Source: Halodesulfovibrio sp. (lineage in GTDB: Bacteria; Desulfobacterota; Desulfovibrionia; Desulfovibrionales; Desulfovibrionaceae). Taken from it: DNA of 64,000 bases. Shown in pieces: positions 9,560 through 23,300 of this stretch. The stretch covers positions 1-64,000 of the forward strand of contig QKEJ01000177.1 of NCBI GenBank assembly GCA_003252375.1. Reading direction: 5' to 3'. Numbering within the stretch: the stretch's first letter is position 1; each line of letters begins with the position of its first letter. The notes beneath the pieces are model-generated. The model worked only from the letters and a program-made list of their open reading frames with translations. It searched no databases and had not been told where the DNA came from. Both the position numbers and the translations under genes were made by a program.

Positions 9560-10948
9560 TTACCTCCCAGCGATGATCTTGCCGGGGTTCAGAATATTCT
9601 TCGGGTCAATGGCCTTCTTCATATTCAGGGAGTATTCGATGGTCGCGCGGGAGGTTTCCTTTTCCATCCACTTGGACTTGGCCATGCCGATGCCGTGTTC
9701 GCCGGAAAGGGTGCCCTTCAGGGACAGAGCTGCATCGAAGATTTCGTCAACAGCTTCTTCCACACGGTGGAATTCCTTGGTGTCGCGCTTGTCGCACATG
9801 ATGGTGGGGTGCAGGTTGCCGTCGCCGGCGTGACCGAAGGTACCGATCTGCACGTTGTGCTTCTTGGCAATGTTGTTGATGGCGGCAACCATGGCCGGGA
9901 TCTGGGAACGCGGCACGGTGGCGTCTTCCAGCACGGTGGTGGGACGGGCGCGTGCGAGGGAGGGCAGCGCGTTGCGGCGTGCTTCCCACAGCTTCAGCTT
10001 TTCAGCGGCGTCCTTGGCAACCTGGATGCGGGAGGCGCCGATCTTTTCCAGAACCTTCACAACGGTGGCGGCTTCGTCTTCCACCTGTGCGGGGTGGCCG
10101 TCCACTTCGATGAGCAGGATGGCGGCGGCGTCAACGGGCAGGCCGGCCTTGGTGTAGTCTTCGATGTAGCGCATGCAGGCCTGGTCGATGAATTCCAGGG
10201 TACAGGGCACAACGTGTGCGGCGATGATGCCGGCAACGGCGGCGGAGGCCTTGTTCACATCGTCAAACACGGCCATCATGGCTTTGGAGGCAGCCGGGGG
10301 CGGGGTGAGCTTGAGGATGATTTCGTTGAATACGCCCAGGGTGCCTTCGGAAGCGACCATCAGACCGGCGAGGTTGTAGCCGGTGACACACTTGACGGTG
10401 CGGGAGCCGGTCTTCACCAGTTCGCCACGCACGTCGAAGAAGTCGAGACCCATCACGTAATCCTTGGTCACGCCGTACTTCAGGCCGCGCAGGCCACCGG
10501 CGTTTTCAGCCACGTTGCCACCGATGGTGGAAACAGCCTGAGAGCCCGGATCCGGGGGGTAGAAAAGGCCGCGCTTGGCGACTTCGGCTGCGAACTGTGC
10601 GGTCACAACGCCGGGCTGTACCACTGCGTACAGATCTTCCTCGTTGATTTCGATGATCTTGTTCATGGCGTTGGTGAGAACCACGATGCCATCGCGCTTG
10701 TCCGGGATGGTGCCGCCGGAAAGGTTGGTGCCTGCACCGCGAACCGTAATGGGGCTGTTGTTCTCGTTACAGAGGGCAACAACCTTGCCCAGCTGCTCGG
10801 AGTTGGTCGGGCGAACAACCAATGCGGGGGCCACAGGTTCGAGGACGGCGGAGTCGTAAGAGTAGGACTGACGGTCGGCTTCGGAGCTGAAGACGTTCTC
10901 TTCACCAACGATGGCCTTGAATTCTTTGATCAGAGATTCACTGAGCAT
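9560..10948 (-). CDS. Lactate dehydrogenase FAD subunit (GlcD family)
   Basis: A 462-residue FAD-linked oxidase of the vanillyl-alcohol-oxidase fold. The FAD_binding_4 domain (about 40-180) shows VRGAGTNLSGGTIP and STIGGNVAENAGGLRGLKYG. The C-terminal FAD-oxidase cap shows GTFGHAGDGNLHP and SGEHGIGMAK, the signature histidines of the D-lactate/glycolate dehydrogenase group. It oxidises a 2-hydroxyacid, almost certainly lactate here, because it is flanked by lactate permease and POR and paired with the Fe-S subunit. ATG at 10948 follows TTGGAGG. Glycolate oxidation cannot be excluded from sequence alone. Confidence 0.93.
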   Translation of the reverse strand: MLSESLIKEFKAIVGEENVFSSEADRQSYSYDSAVLEPVAPALVVRPTNSEQLGKVVALCNENNSPITVRGAGTNLSGGTIPDKRDGIVVLTNAMNKIIEINEEDLYAVVQPGVVTAQFAAEVAKRGLFYPPDPGSQAVSTIGGNVAENAGGLRGLKYGVTKDYVMGLDFFDVRGELVKTGSRTVKCVTGYNLAGLMVASEGTLGVFNEIILKLTPPPAASKAMMAVFDDVNKASAAVAGIIAAHVVPCTLEFIDQACMRYIEDYTKAGLPVDAAAILLIEVDGHPAQVEDEAATVVKVLEKIGASRIQVAKDAAEKLKLWEARRNALPSLARARPTTVLEDATVPRSQIPAMVAAINNIAKKHNVQIGTFGHAGDGNLHPTIMCDKRDTKEFHRVEEAVDEIFDAALSLKGTLSGEHGIGMAKSKWMEKETSRATIEYSLNMKKAIDPKNILNPGKIIAGR

Positions 10949-11102
10949 GAAGAACTTCCTCCAAGAGGGGGGTTAAGGTCTGTCCGCTTGCTGTCTCAAT
11001 ATCCGGCAACGGGAGGCAGGGCGGTGTGTGAAAAACGGAGCAACTGACGTTTCGTGAGCCGCTCCGTTTACCAAGTGTCTGGATAACAAAACCCTTTCAA
11101 GC

Positions 11103-11136
11103 GCCGGGAGCGGGTATCGCGCATCCCGCTCCCGGC
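11103..11136 (-). terminator. 12-bp hairpin after lactate permease
   Basis: A perfect 12-bp GC-rich stem (GCCGGGAGCGGG / CCCGCTCCCGGC) with a 10-base loop starts 14 bases beyond the permease stop codon. The minus-strand flank (GCTTGAAAGGGTTTTG) lacks an immediate U-run, so it may act as an mRNA processing or stabilising element rather than a full terminator. Confidence 0.55.
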
Positions 11137-11149
11137 AAGTGACGGGGGA

Positions 11150-12838
11150 TTAGAACAGAGTCGGGAAGAACACGAAGCACATCAGCGAAGCGATGATGCC
11201 AACCACAGCGGCGTACAGCAGGAAGGGCCATACGGTACGCTTGAGGATGGTGCCTTCCATACCGGACAGGCCAACAACTGCGCAGGCTGCCACGATGTTG
11301 TGGATACAAACCATGTTACCGGCACCACCGCCAACAACCTGAGCTGCCACGATGATCTGACGGGGCAGTTCGAGCTGCTGAGCCACGCCCCACTGGAATT
11401 CAGCGAAGAGCAGGTCAGAAACGGTGTTGGAGCCGGTGATGAAGGCGCCGAGGCCGCCAACAACGGAGGCGAACATGGGCCATGCGTTACCAACCAGGCC
11501 GGAAACTGCCTTGGCAAGTTCCAGAGGCATGGAAGCCAGGCCATTGGGGTTGGTTCCGGACAGACGGAAGATGGACACCAGGGCAACTGCGAAGAGCAGC
11601 GCGATGGTGGGGTTCTTCATCTTGGCAATGGATTCCTTCCAAGCCTTGGAGGCGTTGGAGCCGCTCATGCCGTGCAGAGGAATGGTCAGCAGGGCAACGA
11701 GCACGAAGGGAATCGTGCCGGGGAGGTACAGGATGGCAATGGCGTTCTTGATTTCAGGATGGCCAAGGAAGCCAGCATCGAAGGGAATCTTCACGCCGGC
11801 GAGCATGCCCTTGAGGCCGATTTCGGGAATACGGGTCACGACCAGGATAAGGCCGATGAGCACGTAGGGGAGCCATGCCTTGAACTGGGACATGTGCGCC
11901 TTGAATTCCTTGGTGTCGGCAACGGAGATTTCACCGGTCCACTCGGGATCCCAGTTCTTGTGGTCGCCGAAGGTCCAGGTTTCAGCAGGCAGGCAGAAGC
12001 CGTTCTTGGCGCCGAGAACCACGATGCCGAGACCGACGAGACCACCGATCAGGGACGGGAATTCGGGACCAACGAGCCATGCGAACACGAGGTAGGGCAC
12101 AACGAAGGAAACAGCTGCGAATACGCAGAACTTCCAGGCCTTGAAACCGTCAGACCAGCTGCGGTTGGGGCCGAAGAAGCGGGTGATGAAGCCCAGCATG
12201 AAGATGGGCAGGATGAAGGCCATGACACCATGGAAGATGGTGGCCCACTGACCGATAACCATGTTGAACTGTTCGGGGGAAGCGAAATTCAGGCCGGGGA
12301 TGCCGGCAGCAACAGCTTCCTTCACCAGGGGCTGAACGTACTTCAGGCCCAGGATGATGGGGGTACCAACAGCACCGAAGGATACGGGGAAGGAGTTGAA
12401 CACGAGGCAGATAACGGCAGCAGCCAGGGGCGGGAAGCCCAGGGAAAGCAGCAGAGGGGCTGCCAGAGCTGCGGGGGTACCGAAACCTGCGGCACCTTCG
12501 ATGAAGGCAGCAAACAGGTAGCCGATGATGATCGCCTGAACGCGATGGTCAGCGGAAATCTGCTGCATGCCGTACTGAATGGTTTCCATGCCGCCGCTGT
12601 ACTGCAGGGTGTACAGGATCAGGATGGCACCGAAAACGATGATGAGAACGCTGACAGCGGTGATGGCGCCGTGGAAGGACATAGCAGCAATGGTGCTTGC
12701 ATCAATGCCCCAGCCAACCATGGCGCCGAGGACTGCGCATGCCCAGGCAATAGGCATGGCCTTGGTAGCAGGCCAACGCAGGCCAACCATCAGGATCAGA
12801 GCTGCCAGAATAGGCAGCAAGGCAAACATAGCCAACAT
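11150..12838 (-). CDS. lctP: L-lactate permease (LctP/LldP family)
   Basis: A 562-residue inner-membrane secondary transporter of the lactate permease family, with about a dozen hydrophobic segments spread over its whole length. Family-typical stretches include [41 protein letters not shown] and [18 protein letters not shown]. It imports lactate with protons (family knowledge). ATG at 12838 is preceded by AGAGGAG. It sits between por and the lactate dehydrogenase subunits, the arrangement expected for the Desulfovibrio organic-acid-oxidation cluster. The gaps on both sides contain GC-rich hairpins. Confidence 0.95.
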   Translation of the reverse strand: MLAMFALLPILAALILMVGLRWPATKAMPIAWACAVLGAMVGWGIDASTIAAMSFHGAITAVSVLIIVFGAILILYTLQYSGGMETIQYGMQQISADHRVQAIIIGYLFAAFIEGAAGFGTPAALAAPLLLSLGFPPLAAAVICLVFNSFPVSFGAVGTPIILGLKYVQPLVKEAVAAGIPGLNFASPEQFNMVIGQWATIFHGVMAFILPIFMLGFITRFFGPNRSWSDGFKAWKFCVFAAVSFVVPYLVFAWLVGPEFPSLIGGLVGLGIVVLGAKNGFCLPAETWTFGDHKNWDPEWTGEISVADTKEFKAHMSQFKAWLPYVLIGLILVVTRIPEIGLKGMLAGVKIPFDAGFLGHPEIKNAIAILYLPGTIPFVLVALLTIPLHGMSGSNASKAWKESIAKMKNPTIALLFAVALVSIFRLSGTNPNGLASMPLELAKAVSGLVGNAWPMFASVVGGLGAFITGSNTVSDLLFAEFQWGVAQQLELPRQIIVAAQVVGGGAGNMVCIHNIVAACAVVGLSGMEGTILKRTVWPFLLYAAVVGIIASLMCFVFFPTLF

Positions 12839-12908
12839 AGAACGCTCCTCTTTGAGGGTTGTGAGTTTATGGCGTCAAACCACCTAAACGCCATGTCAGG
12901 AAAGGGGT

Positions 12909-12936
12909 CCGGGGGGGGCTTCCGCTCCCCCCCCGA
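12909..12936 (-). terminator. GC-only hairpin between por and lctP
   Basis: A run of eight G and a run of eight C with flanking C/G give a 9-bp stem (12910-12918 with 12927-12935) and an 8-base loop. No U-tract follows on the minus strand. It is probably an mRNA-stabilising or pausing element between por and lctP. Confidence 0.5.
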
Positions 12937-12965
12937 ACTCCGGGTGTATTACCTAAGGTCGGGTG

Positions 12966-16652
<3,687 letters not shown>

Positions 16653-16771
16653 TCATGCTGCCCCGGTTGCCATCCCCAGGCAGAGATCATGTATAGATCG
16701 TCAGCAGAGGGTGCGAGTTTTTCCCCGTCTCGCGCCCAGCGGTTGGTTGGCTGGTAAACCGGATCAGCTTA

Positions 16772-16787
16772 AACAATATCTGTGCCA
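16772..16787 (-). promoter_or_regulatory. Sigma54 (-24/-12) promoter of the por-lactate operon
   Basis: The minus strand reads TGGCACAGATATTGTT, matching TGGCACG-N4-TTGCW with the exact GG-to-G spacing and one change (GT for GC) in the -12 element. It would start transcription about 145 bases before por. An NtrC-type activator gene lies directly upstream, as expected for sigma54 control. Confidence 0.8.
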
Positions 16788-17102
16788 TTTTTGCGCGATA
16801 TAAAAAGTTTAGTTATTCCCCCGGATTGCCTCCTTAGATAGTGGTGTGGGCTCGTTGGTGGAAGCCAGGCTTGTCCGAAAAAAAAGACAACTGTAACGCG
16901 ATTGTCTCTCATGCACCCGGAAAAGCCTTGTCCGGCCATGCACCACGCGGGTCCGTAATTTCATACCCTGTTTCCAGGTGTCCGGAAAAACAGACTTGTC
17001 CACTGAGAACGGGCTTGCATACAATAAAATGAGTGCACAAACAACAGGAAAAGAAGCTGCGTGAGGTGTTGGAAACGCAGTTTACAGAATACCAGCACAA
17101 AA
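16788..17102. promoter_or_regulatory. Upstream activator region of por with repeated TTGTC/GACAA elements
   Basis: This stretch between the sigma54 promoter and the end of the response-regulator gene holds no convincing gene. It contains TTGTC at 16871, 16902, 16928 and 16996 and GACAA at 16886; the pair 16871-16890 is an inverted repeat (TTGTC-N10-GACAA). The elements lie roughly 85-215 bases upstream of the -24 box, where sigma54 activators usually bind. They are candidate binding sites for the lurR-like regulator (inference). Confidence 0.5.
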
Positions 17103-18593
17103 TTACAGACTAATATTATTCTTTTTCAGCAGCGCGTAGAAGTGGGACCGCGACAGGCCGGAGCGGCGGATGATCTCCTGTACGTTGCCCTGGGTCTGAT
17201 TTATCAGCATCTCTATGTACTTGCGTTCCATCATGTTCTTGAAGTCCTTCATTTCGGGCAGCTCGTCGCCAAGCACCGATTCCGCCAGCGCGGTCATGTC
17301 CGTTTTTTCGGACACAGGACCCTGCGGCTGTGGGGCCTGACGTTTTTCGGCGGGCAGCGGACCCCGTGGGGCTGCCGGTCCCATTCCGGCTCCGGAGCAT
17401 GCACCGTTGCGGGTCAGGTTGGCCTTGGCGAGCTTGATGCGCAGATCCTGCGGCAGATGCATGGCGTAGAGCATGGACTCCATGCCCGAGGCCACAAACG
17501 CCCGCTCCAGCACGTTGAAGAGCTCCCGCACGTTGCCGGGCCAGTCGTGGTTGGCCAGCATGGCGAAGAAGTCGGAGGAGAAGCCCTTGTTGGGCACCCC
17601 GTACTGTTCGCACAGGCGGTTGATGTAGAACATGGCCAGCGGTTTCACGTCCTCGCAGCGCTGGCGCAGGGGGGGGAGTTCGATGTGCATGGTCTTGAGG
17701 CGGAAGAGCAGGTCCTTGCGGAATTCGCCCCGCTCGACCATCTCGTCGAGGTTCTTGTTGGTGGCGGAAATAAGCCGGAAATCGCTCTTGATTTCCTGCG
17801 TGCCGCCCACGGGCCGGAAAACGCGTTCCTGCAGGAAGCGCAGAAACGCCTTCTGGATGGAGAGCGGCATTTCCCCCACTTCGTCGAGGAAGAGCGTGCC
17901 CTTGTCCGCCACCTTGACCAGCCCGTCCTGATCCTGCTGGGCGCCGGTGAACGCCCCCTTGCGGTGGCCGAAGAGGGTGGATTCCACCAGGGTTTCGGTG
18001 AGGGAGGCGCAGTCCACCACCACAAAGCGGTTGTCGCGCCGCAGGCTGTTGGCGTGCACGGTTCTGGCGGTCAGCTCCTTGCCCGTGCCGGTTTCGCCGG
18101 TGATGAGCACGTTGGCATCCGTTATGGCGGCCTGGGCCACAAGGTTAAAGCAGTCGCGCATGGCCGCGCTGGAGCCGATGACGTTCTCAAGGTCCAGCAC
18201 CATGGGGGCCGCGCTCTTGTTCTGCTTTTCTTCCCGGTACTGCAGGGCCCGCTTCAGTGTGAGCGTGGTCTGCTTGATGGGGGTGGGCTTGACCAGAAAG
18301 TCCCATACGCCGCCCTGAATGGCCAGCTCGGCGCCGTCGGGGTCGCCCTCGCCGGTCAGGATGATGACTTCCGGAGCGTCCTTGGTGCTGCGGATGTGGG
18401 GCAGGGCGTTGAGGCCGTTGCCATCGGGCAGGCGGATATCCAGAAAGACGACGTCGAACGGCTGCTCCTGCAGGGCCTTCAGACCCGCGGCAATGGTGTT
18501 GGCGGTGGAGCACTGGTAGTTGAGCCGCGCAATGAGGCTCTGGATGGTTTCGCAGATGTGCTGGTCGTCGTCGATGACAAGAATATTGGGCAT
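17103..18593 (-). CDS. lurR: Sigma54-dependent response regulator, likely LurR (lactate utilisation)
   Basis: A 496-residue NtrC-family activator. It has an N-terminal receiver (DDD at 8-10, phospho-acceptor Asp52 in FLDIRLPDG, Lys102), an AAA+ ATPase with Walker A GETGTGKE (166-173), the sigma54-contacting loop GAFTGA (213-218), Walker B LFLDEVGEMP (234-243), and a Fis-type helix-turn-helix at the C-terminus (QGNVQEIIRRSGLSRSHFYALL). It should activate the por-lctP-ldh-pta-ackA operon, whose promoter is of the -24/-12 type. The gene order kinase-regulator-por matches the lactate locus I recall from Desulfovibrio vulgaris, where this regulator is called LurR. The symbol is assigned by synteny. 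A ribosome site is weak (AGG only). Confidence 0.88.
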   Translation of the reverse strand: MPNILVIDDDQHICETIQSLIARLNYQCSTANTIAAGLKALQEQPFDVVFLDIRLPDGNGLNALPHIRSTKDAPEVIILTGEGDPDGAELAIQGGVWDFLVKPTPIKQTTLTLKRALQYREEKQNKSAAPMVLDLENVIGSSAAMRDCFNLVAQAAITDANVLITGETGTGKELTARTVHANSLRRDNRFVVVDCASLTETLVESTLFGHRKGAFTGAQQDQDGLVKVADKGTLFLDEVGEMPLSIQKAFLRFLQERVFRPVGGTQEIKSDFRLISATNKNLDEMVERGEFRKDLLFRLKTMHIELPPLRQRCEDVKPLAMFYINRLCEQYGVPNKGFSSDFFAMLANHDWPGNVRELFNVLERAFVASGMESMLYAMHLPQDLRIKLAKANLTRNGACSGAGMGPAAPRGPLPAEKRQAPQPQGPVSEKTDMTALAESVLGDELPEMKDFKNMMERKYIEMLINQTQGNVQEIIRRSGLSRSHFYALLKKNNISL

Positions 18594-18661
18594 GGATACC
18601 TGATGGGCTGCAGGGGTTGGAGGGGGGTAAGTATTACTCCTGACCGATCATTCCCAGAAAC

Positions 18662-18706
18662 GACAAAATTGTCCAGTGTCCAATGTTCATTGTCGTTCCG
18701 GTTGTC
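18662..18706. promoter_or_regulatory. TTGTC/GACAA repeat cluster upstream of lurR
   Basis: The 134-base gap between the kinase and the regulator contains the dyad GACAA-AA-TTGTC (18662-18673) and further TTGTC copies at 18690 and 18702. The first two TTGTC units are 21 bases apart, two helical turns. The same element recurs upstream of por and lutA, suggesting autoregulation by the lurR-like protein (inference). Confidence 0.45.
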
Positions 18707-18727
18707 GAGGCGGACCTTCGGCAATCC

Positions 18728-21700
18728 CTAGGGCGCCTGTTGTCCGAGGATTCGGTGTATGGCCTCTGCCAGAGTGCCCTTGTTGTAGGGCTTGCTTATC
18801 ATGGTCCGGATGTTCGGCAGGGAGCCTGCCCCCTGCGAAGCGACGTCGCGCCCCGAAACGAGGATTACCGGCAGGGCGGGAACAAGCATGCCCACCTCCT
18901 GCGCGAGTTCCAGGCCGTTGATGTCCGGCATGTCGAAATCGGTGATGAGCAGGTCCCAGGCTTCCGGGGTGTTCTGCAGCATTTCGAGGGCCTGCTCGGG
19001 GTGCCCGGAGGAGGTGACCGAATAGCCCAGGCTTTCCAGAACGCGGGGAATGGTCTGCAGCTGGTCCTCGTCGTCCTCCACAAAGAGGATGCGTCCCACC
19101 CCGCCCGTGGGCAGGGCGGGCTCGATCGCCTCATGCAGGGCTTCCTGCTCCTGACAGGGGAGGAAGATTTCGAAGGCCGTGCGCTGGAACGGCTTGCTGT
19201 TGACCAGGATGCCGCCTCGGTGCGCCTTGATGATGCCGTGCACCACGGCAAGGCCGAGTCCGGTGCCTTCCGTCTTGCCCTTGGTGGTGAAAAACGGGTC
19301 GAAGATCTTGTCCAGAATCTCGGGCGGGATGCCGGGGCCGTTGTCCGCCACGGTGATCATGAAGTAGTTGCCGGGCGGCACCGTGATCATCTTGGCGTCC
19401 TCTTCCTCAAGGCGGACCTTGTCGAGGCTCAGCTCAAGGAAGCCGCCGTGCTGGCGCAGCGCCTGGAAGGCGTTGGTGCACAGGTTCATGACCACCTGAT
19501 GGATCTGCGTGGGGTCCGCATGGGTGATGGCGGGAAACTCCGGTGTTCGTTCGCGGATATCTATGTTGCGGGGCATGGAGGCCTTGATGAGGCCGGAAGC
19601 CTCGATGAGCACCTCGTTGATGTTGGTGGTCATGAAGCCTTCCAGCGAGGGGCGGCTGAAGGTCAGGATCTGCTTGACCAGCTGGCTGCCGCGCTGCGCG
19701 GCCTTGAGCGCGCGGGTCATGTCGTTCCAGGTGATGGAATCCTCGCTGATGTCGGTAATGGCCAATTCCACGGAATTGATGATGGAGGTGAGGATGTTGT
19801 TGAAGTCGTGCGAAATGCCGCCGGCAAGGGTGCCGATGGCCTCCATCTTCTGGGACTGCAGGAGCTGCCGTTCGAGATTGATGCGCTGGGTGATGTCTTC
19901 GGCCGCGGTGAGCAGGCCCACCACCTCGCCGTCGTCACCGTGCAGGGGCACGCGGTTGGTTTCCAGCCACACCATGGTGCCGTTGGGGCCGTACATGGAC
20001 AGACGCGTCTGGTACTGGGCGTTGTTCTCCTCCACCACCTTGGCCTCTGCCGCAAAGATCTGTTCGGCGTCCTCCAGGCTGGGGAAGATGTCCTTGTTGG
20101 TCTTGCCGAGAATGGCCTCGGGGCCGGGCACCCCGAAGAAGCGGAGGAACGACTTGTTGGCGCCGAGATAGCGCAGGTACTTGTCCTTCCACGAGACCAG
20201 CTGGGGAATGTTGTCCAGCACCAGCTGGAGCATGCGTTCGGATTCGCGCCGGGCCTTTTCCGCCCGCTTGCGCTTGGTCACGTTCTCGGCAAAGCCTTCC
20301 AGCAGATCCACGTTGCCGAGGCGGTCCCGGATGATGCGCAGGGAAATGTTGGCGATGACCGTGGTGCCGTCCTGCCGGGTGAAGGCGGTTTCGAAGGTGC
20401 GGATTTCCTCTCCGGTACTGCCTTCTCCGGTGAGCTTCAGATCGTTGATGAGGCTGACCGGCCGGGTGCGCATTTCCGCAAGCATGGCTTCGGGTGAATT
20501 GAACCCCGCCATGACGGCGAGCGCCGGGTTGATGTCCAGCAGGTCGCCGTCCGGCTTGACGCGGAAGATGCCCAGCGGCGAATTTTCGAAGATGGAACGG
20601 TATTTTTCTTCCGCTGCGCGCAGGCTTTCCTCGGCCTTCTTGCGGTCGGTGTAGTCGAAGATAATACCCACCAGCCCGGCGATTTCGGCGCGGGCGTTGA
20701 TGTTGGTGGCCTTGTGCAGGATGATGTTGTGCAGTTGCCCGCTGTTGCTGCCGTCGGTGGGCGTGATGGTCTGTTCGTAGATTTCCACGCCGGGCACGCG
20801 CAGCAGGGCGTTGTCCACGGCGTCGTGCAGCTGGGAGAGCCCCCTGCCCTGCAGCTGCCATTCGTTCCGGTTGAGGATCTCCGCACGGGCCACGCCGAAG
20901 AAGCGCTCGAAGGCGACGTTGCATTCCTGGTACCGCCCATACTTGTCCTTGGAGTAGATGGGGATGGGAATGGTGTCCATGAGCAGGCGCAGGAACGAGA
21001 GCTGGTCCTTGATCTTGAGTTCCACCGAGCGCTTTTCGAGGATGTTCATGACCAGCAGCACGAGGATGACCGTGAGGATGACCAGGCTGACGATGATGGT
21101 CCAGAAGACCTGCTTGTTCAGCTCGTAGAACCGGCTGGGCGCGTTGATGATGATGGAGCCTTCGGGCAGGGACCGTTCGCTCACGTGCATGCGCTTGAGT
21201 TCGTTGTAGTCGAACTCCCACGGCTCGTCGCTGTGCTTGATGATGGGCAGCTCCTGCGGGTTCCTGCCGGAGAGCACCTCAAGAGCAAGGTTGGCTGCTG
21301 CGGCACCGTGCGCTTCGCCGGAGAGCAGCTTGCCCCCCACGATGCCGCTGCCCAGCAGGAACGACCAGTTGGAGTAGAGCGGGGCGTTGGTGTTGGCGCG
21401 CACCCGTTGCAGCAGCTCCTGCGCGGAGTAGAACTGGCCGTCGATATCCCGGTACATGGGGATGAAATAGAAGAAGGTGTCGGGCTTGGCGTCGCGGATC
21501 CAGCCCAGCATCTGCTCCAGGCTGTATTCGTCCCAGAATTCGATCTGCAGCTGATCCTTGAACAGGGGTAGAGCCTGCTTGATCTGCGTGCGGATGGCCT
21601 TGCCGGTGACGGACTGGTCGCCGATGACGACCATGCGCCGCATGCCGGGGTGCAGGCGCAGGGCGAGATCGAGGTTGGCGGCCACGTCGAAGCTTTCGAT

Positions 21701-22207
21701 CACCCCGGTGATGTTGCGGCCTTCAAGGGACTTCTGGTCAAAGTCGTTGACCCCGCAGAAGACCACGGGCACGCCGGGAAAGAGCTGCTCGCCGTACCTG
21801 AGGATGAAGTCGTAGGCGATGTTGTCCGAGACCATGATGAGATCGAAGTGCTTGTCCCGGAACTTGTCACGGTACAGGCTGATGAGGGTCTGCACGGTGT
21901 CTTCATAGTGGAATTTCTTGGAGTCCATGTACTCCACCTGCAGCACGATGGCGTAGTCGCTCTGCTCCAGGGTTTCCTTTATGCCCGTGAAGATGTTGTC
22001 CGACCACGAGTAGCCGTTGTGGTAGGAGTTCAGGAACAGGATGTTCTTGCGGATCTTCTGGGCGGACGCCGTGGCGGGCGAGAGGATGACCGTTGCCAGC
22101 AGCAGGGCCATGAGCAGCGCCGCAAAGCGCGTCATGAATGGCCCCGGGAAGGAGAGCATGGCGCGCATGGTCGGGCAGGCGAAGGGACGATGGGCGAAAC
22201 AGTGCAT
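18728..22207 (-). CDS. Hybrid PAS sensor histidine kinase with periplasmic ABC_sub_bind sensor (LurS-like)
   Basis: A membrane kinase of about 1159 residues. A signal/anchor ([19 protein letters not shown]) leads to a periplasmic ABC_sub_bind-type domain ([23 protein letters not shown] onward, to about 330). A membrane segment near 368-390 follows, then three PAS domains, HisKA with [11 protein letters not shown] (His near 799), HATPase ([27 protein letters not shown]), and a C-terminal receiver with Asp near 1090 ([12 protein letters not shown]). It is the obvious partner of the adjacent regulator and probably senses lactate or a related organic acid outside the membrane (inference). The start is uncertain: ATG 22207 has a weak GAGAA site, ATG 22135 would give a cleaner signal peptide, and the track's 22540 start is unlikely because it overlaps the next gene. 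Confidence 0.88.
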   Translation of the reverse strand: MHCFAHRPFACPTMRAMLSFPGPFMTRFAALLMALLLATVILSPATASAQKIRKNILFLNSYHNGYSWSDNIFTGIKETLEQSDYAIVLQVEYMDSKKFHYEDTVQTLISLYRDKFRDKHFDLIMVSDNIAYDFILRYGEQLFPGVPVVFCGVNDFDQKSLEGRNITGVIESFDVAANLDLALRLHPGMRRMVVIGDQSVTGKAIRTQIKQALPLFKDQLQIEFWDEYSLEQMLGWIRDAKPDTFFYFIPMYRDIDGQFYSAQELLQRVRANTNAPLYSNWSFLLGSGIVGGKLLSGEAHGAAAANLALEVLSGRNPQELPIIKHSDEPWEFDYNELKRMHVSERSLPEGSIIINAPSRFYELNKQVFWTIIVSLVILTVILVLLVMNILEKRSVELKIKDQLSFLRLLMDTIPIPIYSKDKYGRYQECNVAFERFFGVARAEILNRNEWQLQGRGLSQLHDAVDNALLRVPGVEIYEQTITPTDGSNSGQLHNIILHKATNINARAEIAGLVGIIFDYTDRKKAEESLRAAEEKYRSIFENSPLGIFRVKPDGDLLDINPALAVMAGFNSPEAMLAEMRTRPVSLINDLKLTGEGSTGEEIRTFETAFTRQDGTTVIANISLRIIRDRLGNVDLLEGFAENVTKRKRAEKARRESERMLQLVLDNIPQLVSWKDKYLRYLGANKSFLRFFGVPGPEAILGKTNKDIFPSLEDAEQIFAAEAKVVEENNAQYQTRLSMYGPNGTMVWLETNRVPLHGDDGEVVGLLTAAEDITQRINLERQLLQSQKMEAIGTLAGGISHDFNNILTSIINSVELAITDISEDSITWNDMTRALKAAQRGSQLVKQILTFSRPSLEGFMTTNINEVLIEASGLIKASMPRNIDIRERTPEFPAITHADPTQIHQVVMNLCTNAFQALRQHGGFLELSLDKVRLEEEDAKMITVPPGNYFMITVADNGPGIPPEILDKIFDPFFTTKGKTEGTGLGLAVVHGIIKAHRGGILVNSKPFQRTAFEIFLPCQEQEALHEAIEPALPTGGVGRILFVEDDEDQLQTIPRVLESLGYSVTSSGHPEQALEMLQNTPEAWDLLITDFDMPDINGLELAQEVGMLVPALPVILVSGRDVASQGAGSLPNIRTMISKPYNKGTLAEAIHRILGQQAP

Positions 22208-22286
22208 GGAGTTCTCGTGATGAGGCCGGGGCCTTCGTGCGCCGGTGTATCCGGTCCGGCGGACCGTGTGGACGGGAATGACCGTG

Positions 22287-22634
22287 TTACCGCTTTCCGG
22301 AATCCGTTCCGGTCCGGAGGGGGGCGCCATGTGCCGGTTCGCTCCGTGCGGCGTCCAGCAGGGCGGCGGCATCCGAGCAGGCCTCCATCCATTCCTTGCT
22401 GTCACTGACAGTCTGGCAGAAATCCAGCCCCGCGTACTTGGCGGAGGCGCAGATCTCGATGCGGATCTCGTGGGCGTGTGCCCGAATCCATTCCAGCCCG
22501 TGGCGTTTGTGTCGTTCTGCAATGCCGTACAATACCGCATTGTACAGGTGCAGATCGGCAGGGGCTATGCGGTCCACGCCGAGCAGGGTTATGACCTCCC
22601 AAGGCAGGTCCAGTGTTTCCAGCGTATTCATCAT
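22287..22634 (-). CDS. Hypothetical protein upstream of the sensor kinase
   Basis: A 115-residue soluble protein of unknown function (MMNTLETLDLPWEVITLLGVDRIAPADLHLYNAV...). ATG at 22634 (or the adjacent ATG at 22631) has AGGA upstream; the longer track start at 22805 lacks support and would overlap the divergent gene. It is mostly helical in appearance, with two cysteines and a proline/charged tail that may be poorly conserved. It is the first gene of the minus-strand series leading into the sensor kinase and regulator, about 80 bases upstream of the kinase, so it may be co-transcribed. I recognise no family. Confidence 0.6.
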   Translation of the reverse strand: MMNTLETLDLPWEVITLLGVDRIAPADLHLYNAVLYGIAERHKRHGLEWIRAHAHEIRIEICASAKYAGLDFCQTVSDSKEWMEACSDAAALLDAARSEPAHGAPLRTGTDSGKR

Positions 22635-22797
22635 GTCGTCCTGTACTATTCGTGTGTCGTGCGCGATCATTTTCCCCCAACCGCACCGCATGATATTGAG
22701 GCACAGCATTTCGCACGTCAAGCACCGAGGACAGAAAGAGCCTGCCGTGAGGGGCCGCGGGCTTGCGTCTGCCGTCAAATGCTGCAATACATGGGCT

Positions 22798-23271
22798 ATG
22801 AACATACCTTCCAGTACCCCGGAAACACGGGAAGAATATCAATACATGCTGTCTGTTCTCGGCACCGACGCCGAGGTGTGGAAGAGCCTGCAGGGGCAGT
22901 TTGCGGTGCTCCACCAACGGACGCAGGCTGTGTTCGGCATTGGCGCACTTGCCGTCTCCGTGACCGGATTCTCGGGCCACCGCATTGTGGCCGCCGGCCC
23001 GTGGAGCGGCTATCCGCTCATCGTGGGGCTGGTCTTCGTGCTGGTCAGTCTGGCGGTTGCCCTGTACGGCGTGGTCCGCCTGCAGTGGATATCCGAGATG
23101 CGCGGCAGCACCATTGAAGAGGGGCTTGCGTATGTGATTGCCGTGCGCAACCGCAAGACCAGATTCTTCCTGCTTTCTCTCAAGCTGGTCCTCTTCGGGC
23201 TGCTCTGGTATGTGCTGGCCGTGGCGGTCTATCTGCACAAGGCGTCTGCAGGTCTGATTCCCATTCTGTAG
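22798..23271 (+). CDS. Small integral membrane protein of unknown function
   Basis: A 157-residue protein with a hydrophilic N-terminal helix region (about 1-45) and three hydrophobic stretches: FGIGALAVSVTGF, YPLIVGLVFVLVSLAVALYGVV, and FFLLSLKLVLFGLLWYVLAVAVYL. Start choice is weak: ATG 22798 has no clear ribosome site, and ATG 22846 is an alternative. The 163 bases between it and the divergent hypothetical gene must hold both promoters. It ends 30 bases before the HDOD gene, with which it may form an operon. No family was recognised. Confidence 0.65.
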   Translation: MNIPSSTPETREEYQYMLSVLGTDAEVWKSLQGQFAVLHQRTQAVFGIGALAVSVTGFSGHRIVAAGPWSGYPLIVGLVFVLVSLAVALYGVVRLQWISEMRGSTIEEGLAYVIAVRNRKTRFFLLSLKLVLFGLLWYVLAVAVYLHKASAGLIPIL

Positions 23272-23300
23272 GAGCATGCGATGGTTGATCGGGGCGGAGC

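Noticed and set aside
8132-11047. 971-residue plus-strand ORF
   Set aside because: It is antisense to both lactate dehydrogenase subunits, has no recognisable domains, and arises from the high GC3 of the real genes.
22396-22797. N-terminal extension of the small membrane protein ORF
   Set aside because: It is antisense to the 115-residue hypothetical gene and has the composition of a shadow reading frame.
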